DNA of 64,000 bases from Tretioscincus oriximinensis. Taxonomy: Eukaryota; Chordata; Lepidosauria; Squamata; Gymnophthalmidae. The stretch lies in the NCBI GenBank assembly GCA_022410635.1, contig JAJVDF010000211.1, positions 1,346,930 through 1,410,929 on the forward strand. The letters run 5' to 3'. Below are positions 1-10,500 of the stretch, one piece after another. A program made the position numbers and the translations under genes. The notes beneath the pieces are model-generated. The model was not told the origin of the DNA, ran no database searches, and was given only the letters and a program-made list of their open reading frames with translations. Position 1 is the first letter of the stretch. Each line of letters starts with the position of its first letter.

Positions 1-186
1 GTAAACATATATTTTGGCACCATAATCTTCACCTACATCCGCCCCAACTCTACCTATTCCCAAGAGGAAGATCGGATCTGGCCCGTGTTGTATGGAATCC
101 TCACACCAATGCTTAATCCAATCATCTATAGTTTAAGGAATAAGGATGTGCAGGGGGCACTTCAGAAAGTCTTTAAAAGATACTAA
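1..186 (+). CDS. Olfactory receptor, 3' end only (cut by window edge)
   Basis: The first 62 codons of the window read without interruption to a TAA at 184-186. They encode the last 61 residues of a class II olfactory receptor: the end of helix 6, an extracellular loop with the YIRP motif also found in the downstream genes, then helix 7 with TPMLNPIIYSLRNK, the NPxIY signature of OR helix 7, and a short basic C-terminal tail. It most resembles the three OR5V1-like genes downstream (same YIRP, same EEDR/KEDQ region), so it is probably the first visible member of that array. The rest of the gene lies outside the window, so whether it is functional cannot be judged. A SINE begins about 10 nt after the stop. 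Confidence 0.9.
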   Translation, partial: VNIYFGTIIFTYIRPNSTYSQEEDRIWPVLYGILTPMLNPIIYSLRNKDVQGALQKVFKRY

Positions 187-194
187 CTAGAACG

Positions 195-465
195 AGGAGG
201 AGAAGAAGAACTGGGTTTTTATATCCTGCTTTTCTCACTCGAAGAGACTCAAACCGGTTTATAAGGTTATTTTTCGCCCAAAGGTTACATTGTAATTTCA
301 CCACCACGCTGTGATGGTTCCAATTTATATAATCGCAGTGTGTTGCAATTTCTTGCAATTCTTCCTTTCAAATAGCTGNGCTGCCTAAAGCTGCAAGCTA
401 GTAGAAGATGCTCACCCCTCTCCACGTTTGACACAGGCCCTCGAAACCCAGTCTCTTAGATGAAT
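195..465 (-). mobile_element. tRNA-derived SINE (family 'A'), minus strand
   Basis: Read on the minus strand, this begins with a tRNA-like head containing a B-box-like GGGTTTCGAGGGCC. A body shared with 10228-10500 and 56660-56967 follows (GTGAGCAYCTTC, then GCAAGAATTGCAA, then an ATGGGAACCA region), and it ends in an AAGAAGAAC/TTC-rich tail. Three copies with the same architecture but different flanks show it is a dispersed element. It lies immediately downstream of the OR stop codon. Confidence 0.75.
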
Positions 466-1440
466 GACCAGCACTTAGTCAACTGATCTGAGCACAGATT
501 ATTAGGCAGTTTGGAAACATTCAGGGAAATAGGAAAGTGGAGAGAACCATAAGGAGAAATATCCCTGGGAAATAATTTACAGTGTTCTAANACAAAACCA
601 ACTTGCTGACTATGTTGTTCCCTTGCTGACTTTGTTGTCTCACCAACTTCATAACTCATCTCCAAAAGAAAATCATCTCATCTCTGCACACTTTTTGAAG
701 CTGCAACTTTTCTCTGCTACAAAGGAACTCTGCTAACCTGTCTTCAAAATGGGTCAGAATTAAAATTGCGTACACTATCATACACACACTAGAATTAGGT
801 TCATGATTAAGCATATTCACATGATATTTTTCTTAAGTTTTTTCTTATTGCGATTNTTTTTCTTTTTTGTAGTCAAGATTTGAAAGATTTTTTTAATGTC
901 TTTCTCTACACTTTTAATGTTTCATTTTTAATGCATAAACTGTATGTCTGTTTTTCTTGATTTATGCAAAGATGCTTTAAACTGCTGTCATTTTAAGTAT
1001 CTCTTTTTGCTTTTATTAATTGATTATAGATTTTTCCCTTTTTTATTTTTAATAAAGTTATCTCATTTTTGATGTGTCTTAATTTTGCATTGTTTTATGT
1101 GTCATTGTTTTTTTAATTTTTGTGGTAAAATGTGTTATTAAAACCCAAGCCTAAAAGGTTCTGCTACCTCTGGAGATATGACTCTTGAACCCCCCCCCCT
1201 TTTTTTTTTTTATCCCCAGAGAATCTTCAGGAATCAATCTAACAACACATACATTTTTAATACAGCTTCAGACTTGGACTGGACTAAACCAGAAAAAAAC
1301 CATTTGTATTTTTCTGGATTAATCAAGTCCTTCAGAACTGAAGATTAATTAAAAGTACATATCTGATTCCAGCCAATAATGAAACTCTTTAAAGTACTAA
1401 TAAAACAAAATATTTTGATTTATGTGAAATATTGGATTAT
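466..1440. other. Intergenic, AT-rich, low complexity
   Basis: There is no gene here. The stretch from about 830 to 1140 is strongly T-rich on the plus strand, and a short C tract followed by a T tract lies at about 1190-1211. I see no recognisable repeat with clear ends. Confidence 0.6.
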
Positions 1441-4400
1441 CATCTCTTAGCTGGCTTATTTGTGGTACCTGTTCTACATTTCTCTATTTTTGATTTACAG
1501 CGGTCACTTCCCCCAAAGTTTTGTCTGCTTCACAAGTCACATTCATGTTTACAGTTTCTGGCTTCTTATGTCAACCCTTAAGAGACAATACTAATGCCAC
1601 ATAGGTTTTTCTTCAGGGAAATTAGCCAGTTTAACAAAAACAATCAGCCAACAAAAACCTGGACTCACTAGAAGATCAGTTTATGTTTGATATCTACCAA
1701 AAAGCTATGAAGATTTTTTTGTGCAAAACCTGAATTTCCTTGGATGGTTGAATTCTTCTAGGGTCATCATTAGAAACAACGAAATCCTGAAACAGAATAC
1801 CTAGCAGGTAATCAAGATGGTTTTTCACTCTTACTAACAAATGGAATATTTATGGTAACAATGAAAGGAAGCCAATAGATTTCTCTGGTGGAATTTAGTC
1901 TGAGATCGTGTGCAAGCCCTTACTGCACTGAATCATATTGAAGCTCAAATCTATAAATAGAGACCTGCTTTTGGCATGCTAATGCATACTATGGTAGGGC
2001 CCAAATAAGGGCTTCTATAATCTGCACCAGCATGTGGGTAGCAGATATTATTTGAGATAGATATTATTTGCAGAAAGGATCATCAATATGGAATCTACAG
2101 TGGGATCGTGCAACCATTACAATTTCATAAACTGGAGTTGATGGATGTTGTTTCGTAGGAGAAGCCACACAAGATCTGCAATGCTACTTGAACACCAGTG
2201 ATAAACTTGCCATTTGGGCATGACTTTTATGAATCCGGTTTATTTAGGAGAGCTGAAACTACGATATTTGTCTCGCATTTAGTGAACCTATTCTCTTTGA
2301 GACTGCAAATTTAAAAAGTGATTCAGACAATGAAAAACAAGATATCTTCGATAGCAGTTTCAACTCTAAAATGATGATCTTTATGTACATCTCGACTTCC
2401 TTCAGACCCAAGGTGATATGCAGCATGGGTGGGTTTCATATAGGGGTTTTTTTTTCAGACACTAATTGCATGTAGAAAAATTTGGCTTCAGCAAGATGCT
2501 TGGTGGTCTCTTTTACCTTCAAACTTCTGTGTGATAAATGGTTCCTTTATCTTATGACTAGACATTAGATGAATAGAAAAGGTTTTTTTTAAAAAAAATC
2601 TACAGCTCAACTTTAGCACAAACATAGAAATAAAAAAAAAGATAGGACCGCAACTTTAATGGATGTGACAGAAAAGAATTTTCACCAGGTCCAGCTTATA
2701 ATGCCTGGAGCACCTGAAGGAAAAACCACTTTTCCACACCCATTAAAGTTGCAAATCCTATCCCATTTTTAATATGGTAACTCTGCACTAATATATTTTG
2801 AGGATTCAATAGCACAATATATTTAAAATATATACCACATTGGCTGGATGTGTTGCTATTGCAAAACCCTAGAACGTGTTAATTTCTCAGTTGAAGTCCA
2901 AATTATACACAAGTGCTGGAAAGGGTCAAATGGGTGAAATAATGTAACATACAAATACTGTACACTGCACAGGACCTGAGCAAAGCCACAAAAATCTGTC
3001 TTGGAAAGCTCTTAAATGCAGCTAAAGTCACTGAATAAAATGGAAATTGCTTTGATCTGATGGCACTGTTACTTGTGGGTTTCTATGCCACATTTCATAG
3101 CTTCAAACTAAAAGTGGCTCTGCAAAGTCACAGAGACAAATGCTTTGGAATGACACCTTGTTTCTGTAAAACTAAGAATTTTAAGAAAGGACAGATTTCT
3201 CCTTGAAGTCCCTTGGTAATGTGCCATGTGAAAGGCGACAGCTATTAAGGCACGTATTTTATTTCACGTTTAATTCTAATTCCCAGCTATAATACCACAC
3301 ATGAGAAATGTAAATCAGAGAGTCTTTCACAGTAAAAGAAACAGTTATTCATGATTTCCATTATTGTTGATTAGTTTACTTTAAAAAAAACCAAATTGCA
3401 TGAATTTACATTATTGTGTAGACAATAACAGATTCTTTTACAATGTTATAGGTGAATATTGGATTGGATTACATTGGATTGGGTCAAAATGTTGGATTAG
3501 ATTAGCCAGTCAGCATACTTTATTGGTATGGTTATCTGTAAGGGCAAGAGCTATTTGAGATTTTACTGTTGTTGTTTGAAAGTTCAAATCTCACAAAAAA
3601 TCTGGAATTCCAAGTTTGTGTATGAACATCTAGTGCTATTCCCACAATAATATCTTAGAGTGGACTATCTACCCCGTGTTTAAATGAATCTGCTCCTTGT
3701 TCCATAGAGCAGCAGTGTGGAAAAGTTCACTCAGGGCTTCGAAGGTACACCATCTTTTGCTTTAAGAAGTTAATTTTAGAAAATGGCACCGATGTTTGCC
3801 GCAAAAAAAATTCCAAATCATGGTTAGCAGCATGGAAAATAAGAATACCATAATCAGTTGTCATCACCTACTCTGAATGGTTTATTTCTCCACTATGATG
3901 CTCCAACGATACCTCTACCAGATAGATGCATAGACTTCCTCTTTCTCCTTGAAAAGCCATGAATTTTTTTTAATTCTATCTTGTCTTTATAGTTCTATAT
4001 ATAGTTTTCATAAGACAAAGAATTGAAGCAGATCATAGCACAGAAATTGTATTACTGCTACAATGGGAGATCAGTTTAAAATGGTCGCCAAGTGTTCTGC
4101 ATAGTAGATTCTCAATGCAGATGTGCATCACTCTAGCAGTGTATGGATCCCAGGAGGATTCTAAGACTACATGCACTATTTCAGGACGCAAACAAACAAA
4201 CAAACAAAACACAGCTGGAACTTTAAAAAGCAGAAAGTGGCTTCTGAAGTTGTCAAGGAGAAAGTGTAATAGTAGAAGGAGCTTCAACTGAGGCCAAAAT
4301 TAATTCTGCATGATGCACAAAAAATGCATTGTATGGAAGTAAGCAACTTTCTCCCTTCATTCTGACCTAGACCAGATAATGTGTATGCCTAAATACTTAC

Positions 4401-4480
4401 AATGAGCACCAACTTTTTATTTTCATTTTTTAGCAAACTATCAACAAGACATTCAATTTCTGTGGCTACTTCTCATTTAA
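1441..4480. repeat. Upstream block of 5V1-like tandem unit 1
   Basis: About 1460-1920 and 2860-3140 are recognisably homologous, with many substitutions, to 8990-9490 and 9490-9720 upstream of the next OR. The first block also matches 19555-19950 upstream of the third. Shared landmarks are CTTAAGAGACTATGCTAATG-like, GGGAAATTGCCCAGTTTAA-like, TTGAATTCTTCYA and a GCAGGTAATCAA motif. This marks an old tandem duplication of gene plus flank. A short foldback element (2640-2762) interrupts it. No coding region is visible. Confidence 0.6.
2640..2762. mobile_element. Short foldback MITE-like element, copy 1
   Basis: The outer arms are inverted repeats: GATAGGACCGCAACTTTAAT on the left answers ATTAAAGTTGCAAATCCTAT on the right. 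A degenerate second copy with the same arms and internal CTCCAGGTG is at about 9984-10112, at a different position in the neighbouring tandem unit, so the two look like separate insertions. There is no coding capacity; the superfamily is not assigned. Confidence 0.55.
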
Positions 4481-4481
4481 G
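4480..4481 (+). promoter_or_regulatory. Candidate 3' splice acceptor for OR coding exon
   Basis: Pyrimidine-rich CTACTTCTCATTTAAG ends in AG 23 nt before the ATG. The same sequence and spacing recur upstream of the gene at 22594 (AG at 22569-22570), and a 3-nt shorter form precedes the gene at 11284 (AG at 11250-11251). OR genes usually have a non-coding 5' exon spliced to an intronless coding exon, which fits. Transcript data would be needed to confirm it. Confidence 0.45.
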
Positions 4482-4504
4482 AAGACCTTCTATCCTGCCT
4501 GAAA

Positions 4505-5455
4505 ATGGATCTCACAACATCTACAGGAAATGACAACAGAACTTGTGCCACAGAATTTATCATCATCGGTTTCAGTGTCAGTTCCAACAATCAGATGGTT
4601 CTGTTTGTCATAGATCTATTCATCTATTTCTTTACTGTGACAGGGAATCTAACCATTATTGCCCTNATTCAAGGAGACCAATGCCTCCAAACACCCATGT
4701 ACTTCTTCCTGGGCAACCTTGCCTTTGTTGAAATATGCTACACTTCCACTACTGTCCCTAAGGTGCTATGGGATCTTTTGACAGGGGACAAGAGCATCTC
4801 TTTTGTAGGATGTGCACTTCAATTGTATTTCTTTGTGACTTTGGGAGGAACAGAGTGTGTGCTTCTCTCAGCAATGGCATATGACCGGTATGCAGCTATC
4901 TGCCAACCACTGCGTTATCCACTTTTAATGAAATCATCCATATGTTGGGCTTTGCTGGTCGTTTCCTGGGTGGTAGGTAGCCTTAATTCTGCCATCAACA
5001 CAGCAATTGTCTTCTCCCTCTGCTTCTGCCATTCCAACCAAATTGACCACTTCTTCTGTGATATTCCTCCTCTTTTGCACCTCTCCTGTTCTGACACCTT
5101 TGTCAGTCAGATGGTGACTTTCACTGTCTCAGGATGTTTCCTCATTATGCTATTCAGTCTAACTATCCTCTCTTATGTCCTCATAGTTTCATCAATACTC
5201 AAAATTAGTACAGCAGGTGGCAGGATGAAAGCATTTTCCACCTGTGCTTCCCATCTTACAGTAGTCAGCATTTTCTATGGCACTGTTGGCTACACCTATA
5301 TCCGTCCCTCTTCGGCTCATTCAGCAAAAGAAGATCAAGTAATTTCTGTATTGTATGCTTTCATTACTCCAATGCTCAATCCTCTGATTTACAGTTTTAG
5401 GAACAAAGAAGTGCATGAAGCACTTCAGAGAGCACTTAAAAAGATTAGCTCATAG
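4505..5455 (+). CDS. Olfactory receptor, OR5V1-like (class II)
   Basis: This is a 316-residue intronless odorant receptor, a G-protein-coupled receptor of olfactory neuron membranes. The N-terminus has a glycosylation sequon NRT at residues 11-13. GN at 47-48 marks helix 1, TPMYFFLGN (63-71) the end of loop 1/helix 2, and MAYDRY (124-129) the G-protein-coupling motif. Cysteines near 173-195 with DHFFCDIPP define loop 2, [10 protein letters not shown] (242-251) helix 6, and NPLIY (292-296) helix 7. Length and start fit the family; in-frame sequence upstream offers no better start. The one ambiguous base (4666) is the third position of a CTN codon, so leucine is certain. The [14 protein letters not shown] loop resembles OR5V1-like receptors, but the subfamily name is a motif judgement. 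It appears intact. Confidence 0.95.
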   Translation: MDLTTSTGNDNRTCATEFIIIGFSVSSNNQMVLFVIDLFIYFFTVTGNLTIIAXIQGDQCLQTPMYFFLGNLAFVEICYTSTTVPKVLWDLLTGDKSISFVGCALQLYFFVTLGGTECVLLSAMAYDRYAAICQPLRYPLLMKSSICWALLVVSWVVGSLNSAINTAIVFSLCFCHSNQIDHFFCDIPPLLHLSCSDTFVSQMVTFTVSGCFLIMLFSLTILSYVLIVSSILKISTAGGRMKAFSTCASHLTVVSIFYGTVGYTYIRPSSAHSAKEDQVISVLYAFITPMLNPLIYSFRNKEVHEALQRALKKISS

Positions 5456-5638
5456 GAACTATTGGCTTATTGACTAACGTTTTTACATTACCAAACCTCA
5501 GACTCTTTATGATGTACACTTAAAGAAAGAAAATTTAAAAAGGGTGTCTCAGTAATACTTTAGAGAGTGACAACAAAAAGGTACGTGGCATGAGCAAGCC
5601 TACTTATTCAGATGCTAAGGAATAACCTAGCAAGTGTT

Positions 5639-5762
5639 TTTCAGAGAAATAGCCGTGTTAGTCTAGCAGAAAGTCCGGCAAAGGAGCTAGCAGCACTTTG
5701 AGACTAACTTGAGAAAAGTGGTTGGCATAAGCTTTCGTAGACAGGTCTACTTCTTCAGATGG
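5639..5762 (+). repeat. Dispersed 'R-pal' half element
   Basis: It begins TTTTTCAGAGAAATAGCCGTG and ends GTCTACTTCTTCAGATGG. The same unit recurs at 23951-24037, 37113-37240, 40513-40602, 43515-43641, 50856-50975 and, as two head-to-head copies forming a palindrome, at 59855-60066. It is non-coding, probably derived from a palindromic DNA transposon. Confidence 0.7.
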
Positions 5763-6086
5763 CAGGATTGCAGAAGGGTTGTAGTGGGAAACCCAACAGA
5801 CGTTTGTGTTATGGCAGCTCTAGGGAACCCTTCTCATCCACTGACTGGGGAATGTTTCCAGCATTTTACTCTCCTCCAAACAAAAGCATTCCTGTTCCTA
5901 CCCTAGGAGCAGGAAAGACTATTCTTTAAACTTTTTGTGTTCTCCACGCCAAACTGCCCCATTCCTCAATGCAATTAAGTGAATGTATATGACGTAACAT
6001 GTAGAATTCAGAAAACTAGAATGTATCATAATAGAAAATATTAAAAAATGAAGGAAGTTTTGCTATTTATTTACATAAATTTTATA

Positions 6087-6168
6087 TATACTGCTCAAAA
6101 CGATTAAGGGAACACTTAGTGTTACACTGTTATGTTAAAGTGTTCCCTTAATTGTTTTGAACAGTATA
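6087..6168. mobile_element. Miniature Tc1/mariner-like element
   Basis: Near-perfect inverted arms TATACTGCTCAAAACGATTA and AATTGTTTTGAACAGTATA, each continuing into AAGGGAACACT, surround about 20 bp. The outer TA repeats fit the TA target duplication of Tc1/mariner transposons, and the ACTGYTCAAAA...GGGAACACTT arms resemble a vertebrate Tc1-like family I recognise from memory. There is no transposase; it is a deletion derivative. Confidence 0.6.
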
Positions 6169-6616
6169 GTATTTTATATGCAGTCCAAGACAATTCTTTT
6201 CCACTCAGTGCAATCCAAGCAAGCTAAAAGTTTTGGACCTATCTGATCTATATACTTCTCGGGATGGAATGTTGAGTTGTTTCATGCTAGCCATCTTTTT
6301 TGTGCCTTGATATTGGTTAGATTGGCTATGTCATTTGGGACACTGATATCATTCACCTCCTTAAGTGATCTTTGTTTATTCATCTAAAACATGGATACAC
6401 AAGCCCACATGATTAGTGTTTCAGTCCCTCTCTTGCAATAGTAGACACTACTACAAGGACACTAAATTTGCCAAAAAGACAAAGGAAGAGAAAGAGATGT
6501 ATGTTAAGAGTGATCCTCACTAATCTTTTCTATTCTTCAGTTCAGTGTTCCAAAAAAAACCTTTGTCACACATATAAGACCAAGATACCAACTGGCCTGC
6601 AGCTATTAATGTGAGA

Positions 6617-6804
6617 TTCATAGAATCATAGAATTGGAAGGGGCCTCCAGGGTCATTGGGTCCAACCCACTGTTCAATGCAGGATTCATTAAACCACCCC
6701 AGACAGATGACTATCTAGTCTCCAGCAAAGACTTCCACCTCCTATGGCAAACTGTTCCACTGATTTTTCACCCTTACTGTTAGAAAGTATTTTTCTGATA
6801 TCTA
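6617..6804 (-). mobile_element. CR1 LINE (subfamily 'A') 3' end, minus strand
   Basis: It starts with the CR1 terminal repeat ATTCATAGAATCATAGAATT (minus-strand 3' end) and continues through the conserved CR1 3' UTR: GGCCTCCAGGGTCATTGGGT, GCAGGATTCATTAAACCAC. It stops where a second LINE begins at about 6805. Its upstream part resumes at about 8466, so another CR1 was inserted into it. Confidence 0.8.
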
Positions 6805-8465
6805 ATAAGAACATAAGAACATAAGAAGAGCCATACTGGATCAGGCCACAGCCCATCGAGTCCAGCATTCTGTGTCACACAGAGGCCCACCAGATGCACC
6901 TGGGCAGTCCAAACAGAGGAAAGCAAAATATGCACCTGTTCATGACTCCCTGCAAATGGTATTTCAAGAGTCCTGCCTGTTGCTCCATCCCGGAGGCTAC
7001 ATCCAGACAACTATCTTTGTATCCATTTATACCCTTAGTGTCCATAAACCTGTCTAGTCCTGTCTTGAAACTATCCAAGCTGTTAGCTACCACTACCTCT
7101 TCANNNNNNNNNNNNNNNNNNNNNNNNNNNNNNNNNNNNNNNNNNNNNNNNNNNNNNNNNNNNNNNNNNNNNNNNNNNNNNNNNNNNNNNNNNNNNNNNN
7201 NNNNNNNNNNNNNNNNNNNNNNNNNNNNNNNNNNNNNNNNNNNNNNNNNNNNNNNNNNNNNNNNNNNNNNNNNNNNNNNNNNNNNNNNNNNNNNNNNNNN
7301 NNNNNNNNNNNNNNNNNNNNNNNNNNNNNNNNNNNNNNNNNNNNNNNNNNNNNNNNNNNNNNNNNNNNNNNNNNNNNNNNNNNNNNNNNNNNNNNNNNNN
7401 NNNNNNNNNNNNNNNNNNNNNNNNNNNNNNNNNNNNNNNNNNNNNNNNNNNNNNNNNNNNNNNNNNNNNNNNNNNNNNNNNNNNNNNNNNNNNNNNNNNN
7501 NNNNNNNNNNNNNNNNNNNNNNNNNNNNNNNNNNNNNNNNNNNNNNNNNNNNNNNNNNNNNNNNNNNNNNNNNNNNNNNNNNNNNNNNNNNNNNNNNNNN
7601 NNNNNNNNNNNNNNNNNNNNNNNNNNNNNNNNNNNNNNNNNNNNNNNNNNNNNNNNNNNNNNNNNNNNNNNNNNNNNNNNNNNNNNNNNNNNNNNNNNNN
7701 NNNNNNNNNNNNNNNNNNNNNNNNNNNNNNNNNNNNNNNNNNNNNNNNNNNNNNNNNNNNNNNNNNNNNNNNNNNNNNNNNNNNNNNNNNNNNNNNNNNN
7801 NNNNNNNNNNNNNNNNNNNNNNNNNNNNNNNNNNNNNNNNNNNNNNNNNNNNNNNNNNNNNNNNNNNNNNNNNNNNNNNNNNNNNNNNNNNNNNNNNNNN
7901 NNNNNNNNNNNNNNNNNNNNNNNNNNNNNNNNNNNNNNNNNNNNNNNNNNNNNNNCTGTCCTCTTATACCATGAGTATGGAGTTTTTTTAGAAGCCTTTG
8001 ATGAGGGACTTTATCAAACGCCTTCTGAAAATCTAGATACACAATATCAACTGGATCCCCTTTATCTACATGTTTGTTTACATTCTCAAATAATTCTAGC
8101 AAGTTGGTAAGGCATGATTTACCTTTGCTGAAGCCATGCTGAGTTTCATTCAGCAATGCCTGCTTCTCCATGTGTTTAGTAATTTTGTCCTTAATTAAGG
8201 TTTCCAACACTTTACCTGGAACTGATGTTAAACTGATTGGTCTATAATTTCCGGGATCAACCCGGGATCCTTTTTTGAAGATTGGTGTTACATTAGCTAC
8301 CTTCCAATCTATTGGTACTATGCCTGATCTTAAGGGAAGATTAAATATTTTGGTTAGAAGTTCGGCAATTTCGCATTTGAGTTCTTTAAGAATTCTTGGG
8401 TGAATGCTGTCGGGCCCTGGGGATTTATAAATGTTCAGCTTATTTAGGCTAGCAAGGACCTCCCG
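6805..8465 (-). mobile_element. CR1 LINE (subfamily 'B'), 5'-truncated, nested in CR1-A, gapped
   Basis: The minus-strand 3' end carries tandem TTCTTATG repeats, the hallmark tail of this subfamily. Beyond an 852-base N gap (7104-7955), about 7956-8465 encodes part of reverse transcriptase, including YLDFQKAFDKVPH and the SPGPDSIHP region. The same stretch in the more complete copy at 15697-18668 spans 899 bp (15992-16890), so the gap is very probably just missing CR1 sequence. An open frame running through 7101-8726 is not a real protein: it joins CR1-B to the interrupted CR1-A across the insertion boundary. Confidence 0.85.
7104..7955. other. Assembly gap (N)
   Basis: A run of 852 unknown bases lies inside the CR1-B element. 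From the other copy about 899 bp of reverse transcriptase coding sequence would be expected here. Confidence 0.95.
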
Positions 8466-8735
8466 TTCAAATCTATATCTACTCCCTTGCAGTTTCATCC
8501 CATTGTTTCTAGTCCTTCCATGTGCCAATGAGAACAATGCTGCTCCCTCTGCTCTGTGACAGCCCTTCAGATATTTGTAAGCAGTTATCATGTCTACTCT
8601 CAGTCTTCTCTTTTGCAGACTAAACATCCCTAGATCCTTTAACCATTTCTCATAGGACATGGTTTCCAGACCACTCACCACCCTTGTAACTCTCTTTTGA
8701 ACCTTCTCTAGTTTATATAAAATCAAGAATATTAA
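8466..8735 (-). mobile_element. CR1-A LINE, upstream remainder of interrupted copy
   Basis: On the minus strand this encodes the C-terminal ORF2 region LEKVQKRVTRVVSGLETMSY followed by LFSLAHGRTRNN, matching the plus-strand CR1-A copy at 14430-14700. The reading continues, after removal of the CR1-B insert, into 6804-6617. Confidence 0.75.
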
Positions 8736-9983
8736 TAATATAATTTTAAGGTCTCAACAATTTATTCTCTTAGCCTTCTGTTTTATTTTGTTGTATTTCA
8801 TTCTGAAATATTCCATTCAACATTTTTCTTGAACCAGGCAGCACTGCCAACTGTCATTTGGCAGCAATGAAGCTAATAAATTGTTAAAATAAATGCATGT
8901 GTAAATGAATATCCAGAAGATTGCTGTTACTGGAAGATCAGGTGAAACATTGTTCAATGGGTAGACATGTTGTCTAAGGAGCTCCTATTCTTCAATGCAT
9001 TGTTTATTTCCCATCTCACAGATAGTATTTGCTATTTCTGGTTTCTCTTGTCAACACTTAAGAGACTATGCTAATGACCCAGGAGAATTCTTATGCCTAC
9101 AATTTCTATCAGTCTCAAGGAAATTGCCCAGTTTAAAAATGTTGCCACATCAGCAGTGCAGTAGCAGAAGAACAGATTAAGCTAAATGATTACAGCTAAA
9201 AAAAACAAGAAAATTGTTCCACATCAAACTTGGTTTTTTTCTGGTTGTTGAATTCTTCCAATGACAGCAATGAATCAGTCATTGTCCATGAATGACAATG
9301 TCAATATTTCATTGAAATCTTCAATCTCCATTCCTAGCAGGTAATCAATATGATTTCTCACTGGATTCATAATGACAAAATGATAACATATTTTCCAGAG
9401 CAATGAAAGAAAGTTCATGGATTCATATAGTAGGATTTGGTTAGAGAAATTAAAACATACTATAGATTCCTTTGTTATCTCATACAATTCCAGCCATGTG
9501 AAAATGGGAAAGAATTATACATCAGGGCTGGGCAAATAGGGGAAAGAATGTACAAATGCATTGCATAGTATTTGAGGCTAAAGCACAAAAAACAAATCTG
9601 GAAAACTCTTGAGTTTAGCTAAACTCATCATGAATAAGTTGGGAATTTCTTTATCTGGTGGCATCATTACCTACCTGTTCCTGAGGCAAATTCCATAGCA
9701 CAAACTGCTTAAAATGCCCCTGCACTAGCACAAGAAAACTGAATATCTCAAAGGCAGTCAGATTTCTATTTGAATATACTCTGCACTCAGGTATGGAACT
9801 GTGACAACTACTTAGCCTTGTATCCATACAGCAGAAGAGTGATGAACTATTTCTAAGGTCAGGATCCCTTTGTTCCAGGATTAAAAGAAACAACTTTTTT
9901 TGAGGGGAGGGGTGGAAGGGGATTTTACTTTAATGGTTCATTTTGGAATAAACAGTTGCAGTGTAGAGTTAAAACATAAGAAC

Positions 9984-10112
9984 TGAGATAGGGCTTCAAA
10001 CTTTTAATGGATATTAAAACNTGATTTTCTCTCCAGGTGCAACAAGCATTAGAAGTTGCAACAAGTGGAAAGTTCTCTCTTTTATAGCCATTAAAAATGC
10101 AAACCTCTGTGC
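9984..10112. mobile_element. Short foldback MITE-like element, copy 2
   Basis: It is the degenerate relative of 2640-2762: GATAGGGCTTCAAACTTTTA at the left answers TAGCCATTAAAAATGCAAAC at the right, with the internal TCTCCAGGTG conserved. It lies on the far side of the shared upstream block compared with copy 1. Confidence 0.45.
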
Positions 10113-10227
10113 TGCATTTTTATGTAGAAATCCTACTCCAGTGGCAATCAAATGTCCAGTAGTGCCATGGAGATGAAGGACAATCAGTGTCTCAACAATT
10201 CTACCTGCTTTTTATTATGAATGGCAA

Positions 10228-10500
10228 AGTCACTAAGGAGACGATCTCTCATCTGAGAGATTGGGTTTCCAGACCCTGTGTCAGATGTGGGGAAGGGTGA
10301 ACACCTTCTCCTAGCCTGTAGCTCCAGCCATCCTGGTTATTTGAAAGCAAGAATTGCAACAAATTGCAATTGACTGTGCCTAGATAAATAGGAATCGCCA
10401 CAGCCTGGTGGGGAAGATAGAATGTAAGCTTCTGGGTGAAAAATAACCGTGAGTCCCTTCGGGTCAGAAAAGTTGGGTGTAAAAACCAAGTTCTTCTTAT
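10228..10500 (+). mobile_element. tRNA-derived SINE (family 'A')
   Basis: A head with GAGAGATTGGGTTTCCAGAC is followed by GGGGAAGGGTGAACACCTTC, CTAGCCTGTAGCTCCAGCCA and CCTGGTGGGGAAGATAGAAT, then the AAAACCAAGTTCTTCTTA tail. The order is the same as at 56660-56967 and, inverted, 195-465. Confidence 0.75.

Larger units (their letters stand above)
5456..6616. other. Intergenic with two short elements
   Basis: There is no gene. It contains the dispersed repeat at 5639-5762 and the mini Tc1-like foldback at 6087-6168, both listed separately. The rest is AT-rich with no feature I can name. Confidence 0.6.

Noticed and set aside
6894..7991. Plus-strand open frame of 365 codons
   Set aside because: It is open only because unknown bases contain no stop codons; the readable ends are the antisense of CR1.
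7101..8726. Long 541-codon minus-strand open frame
   Set aside because: It is mostly an N gap plus pieces of two different CR1 elements joined by an insertion, not a gene.
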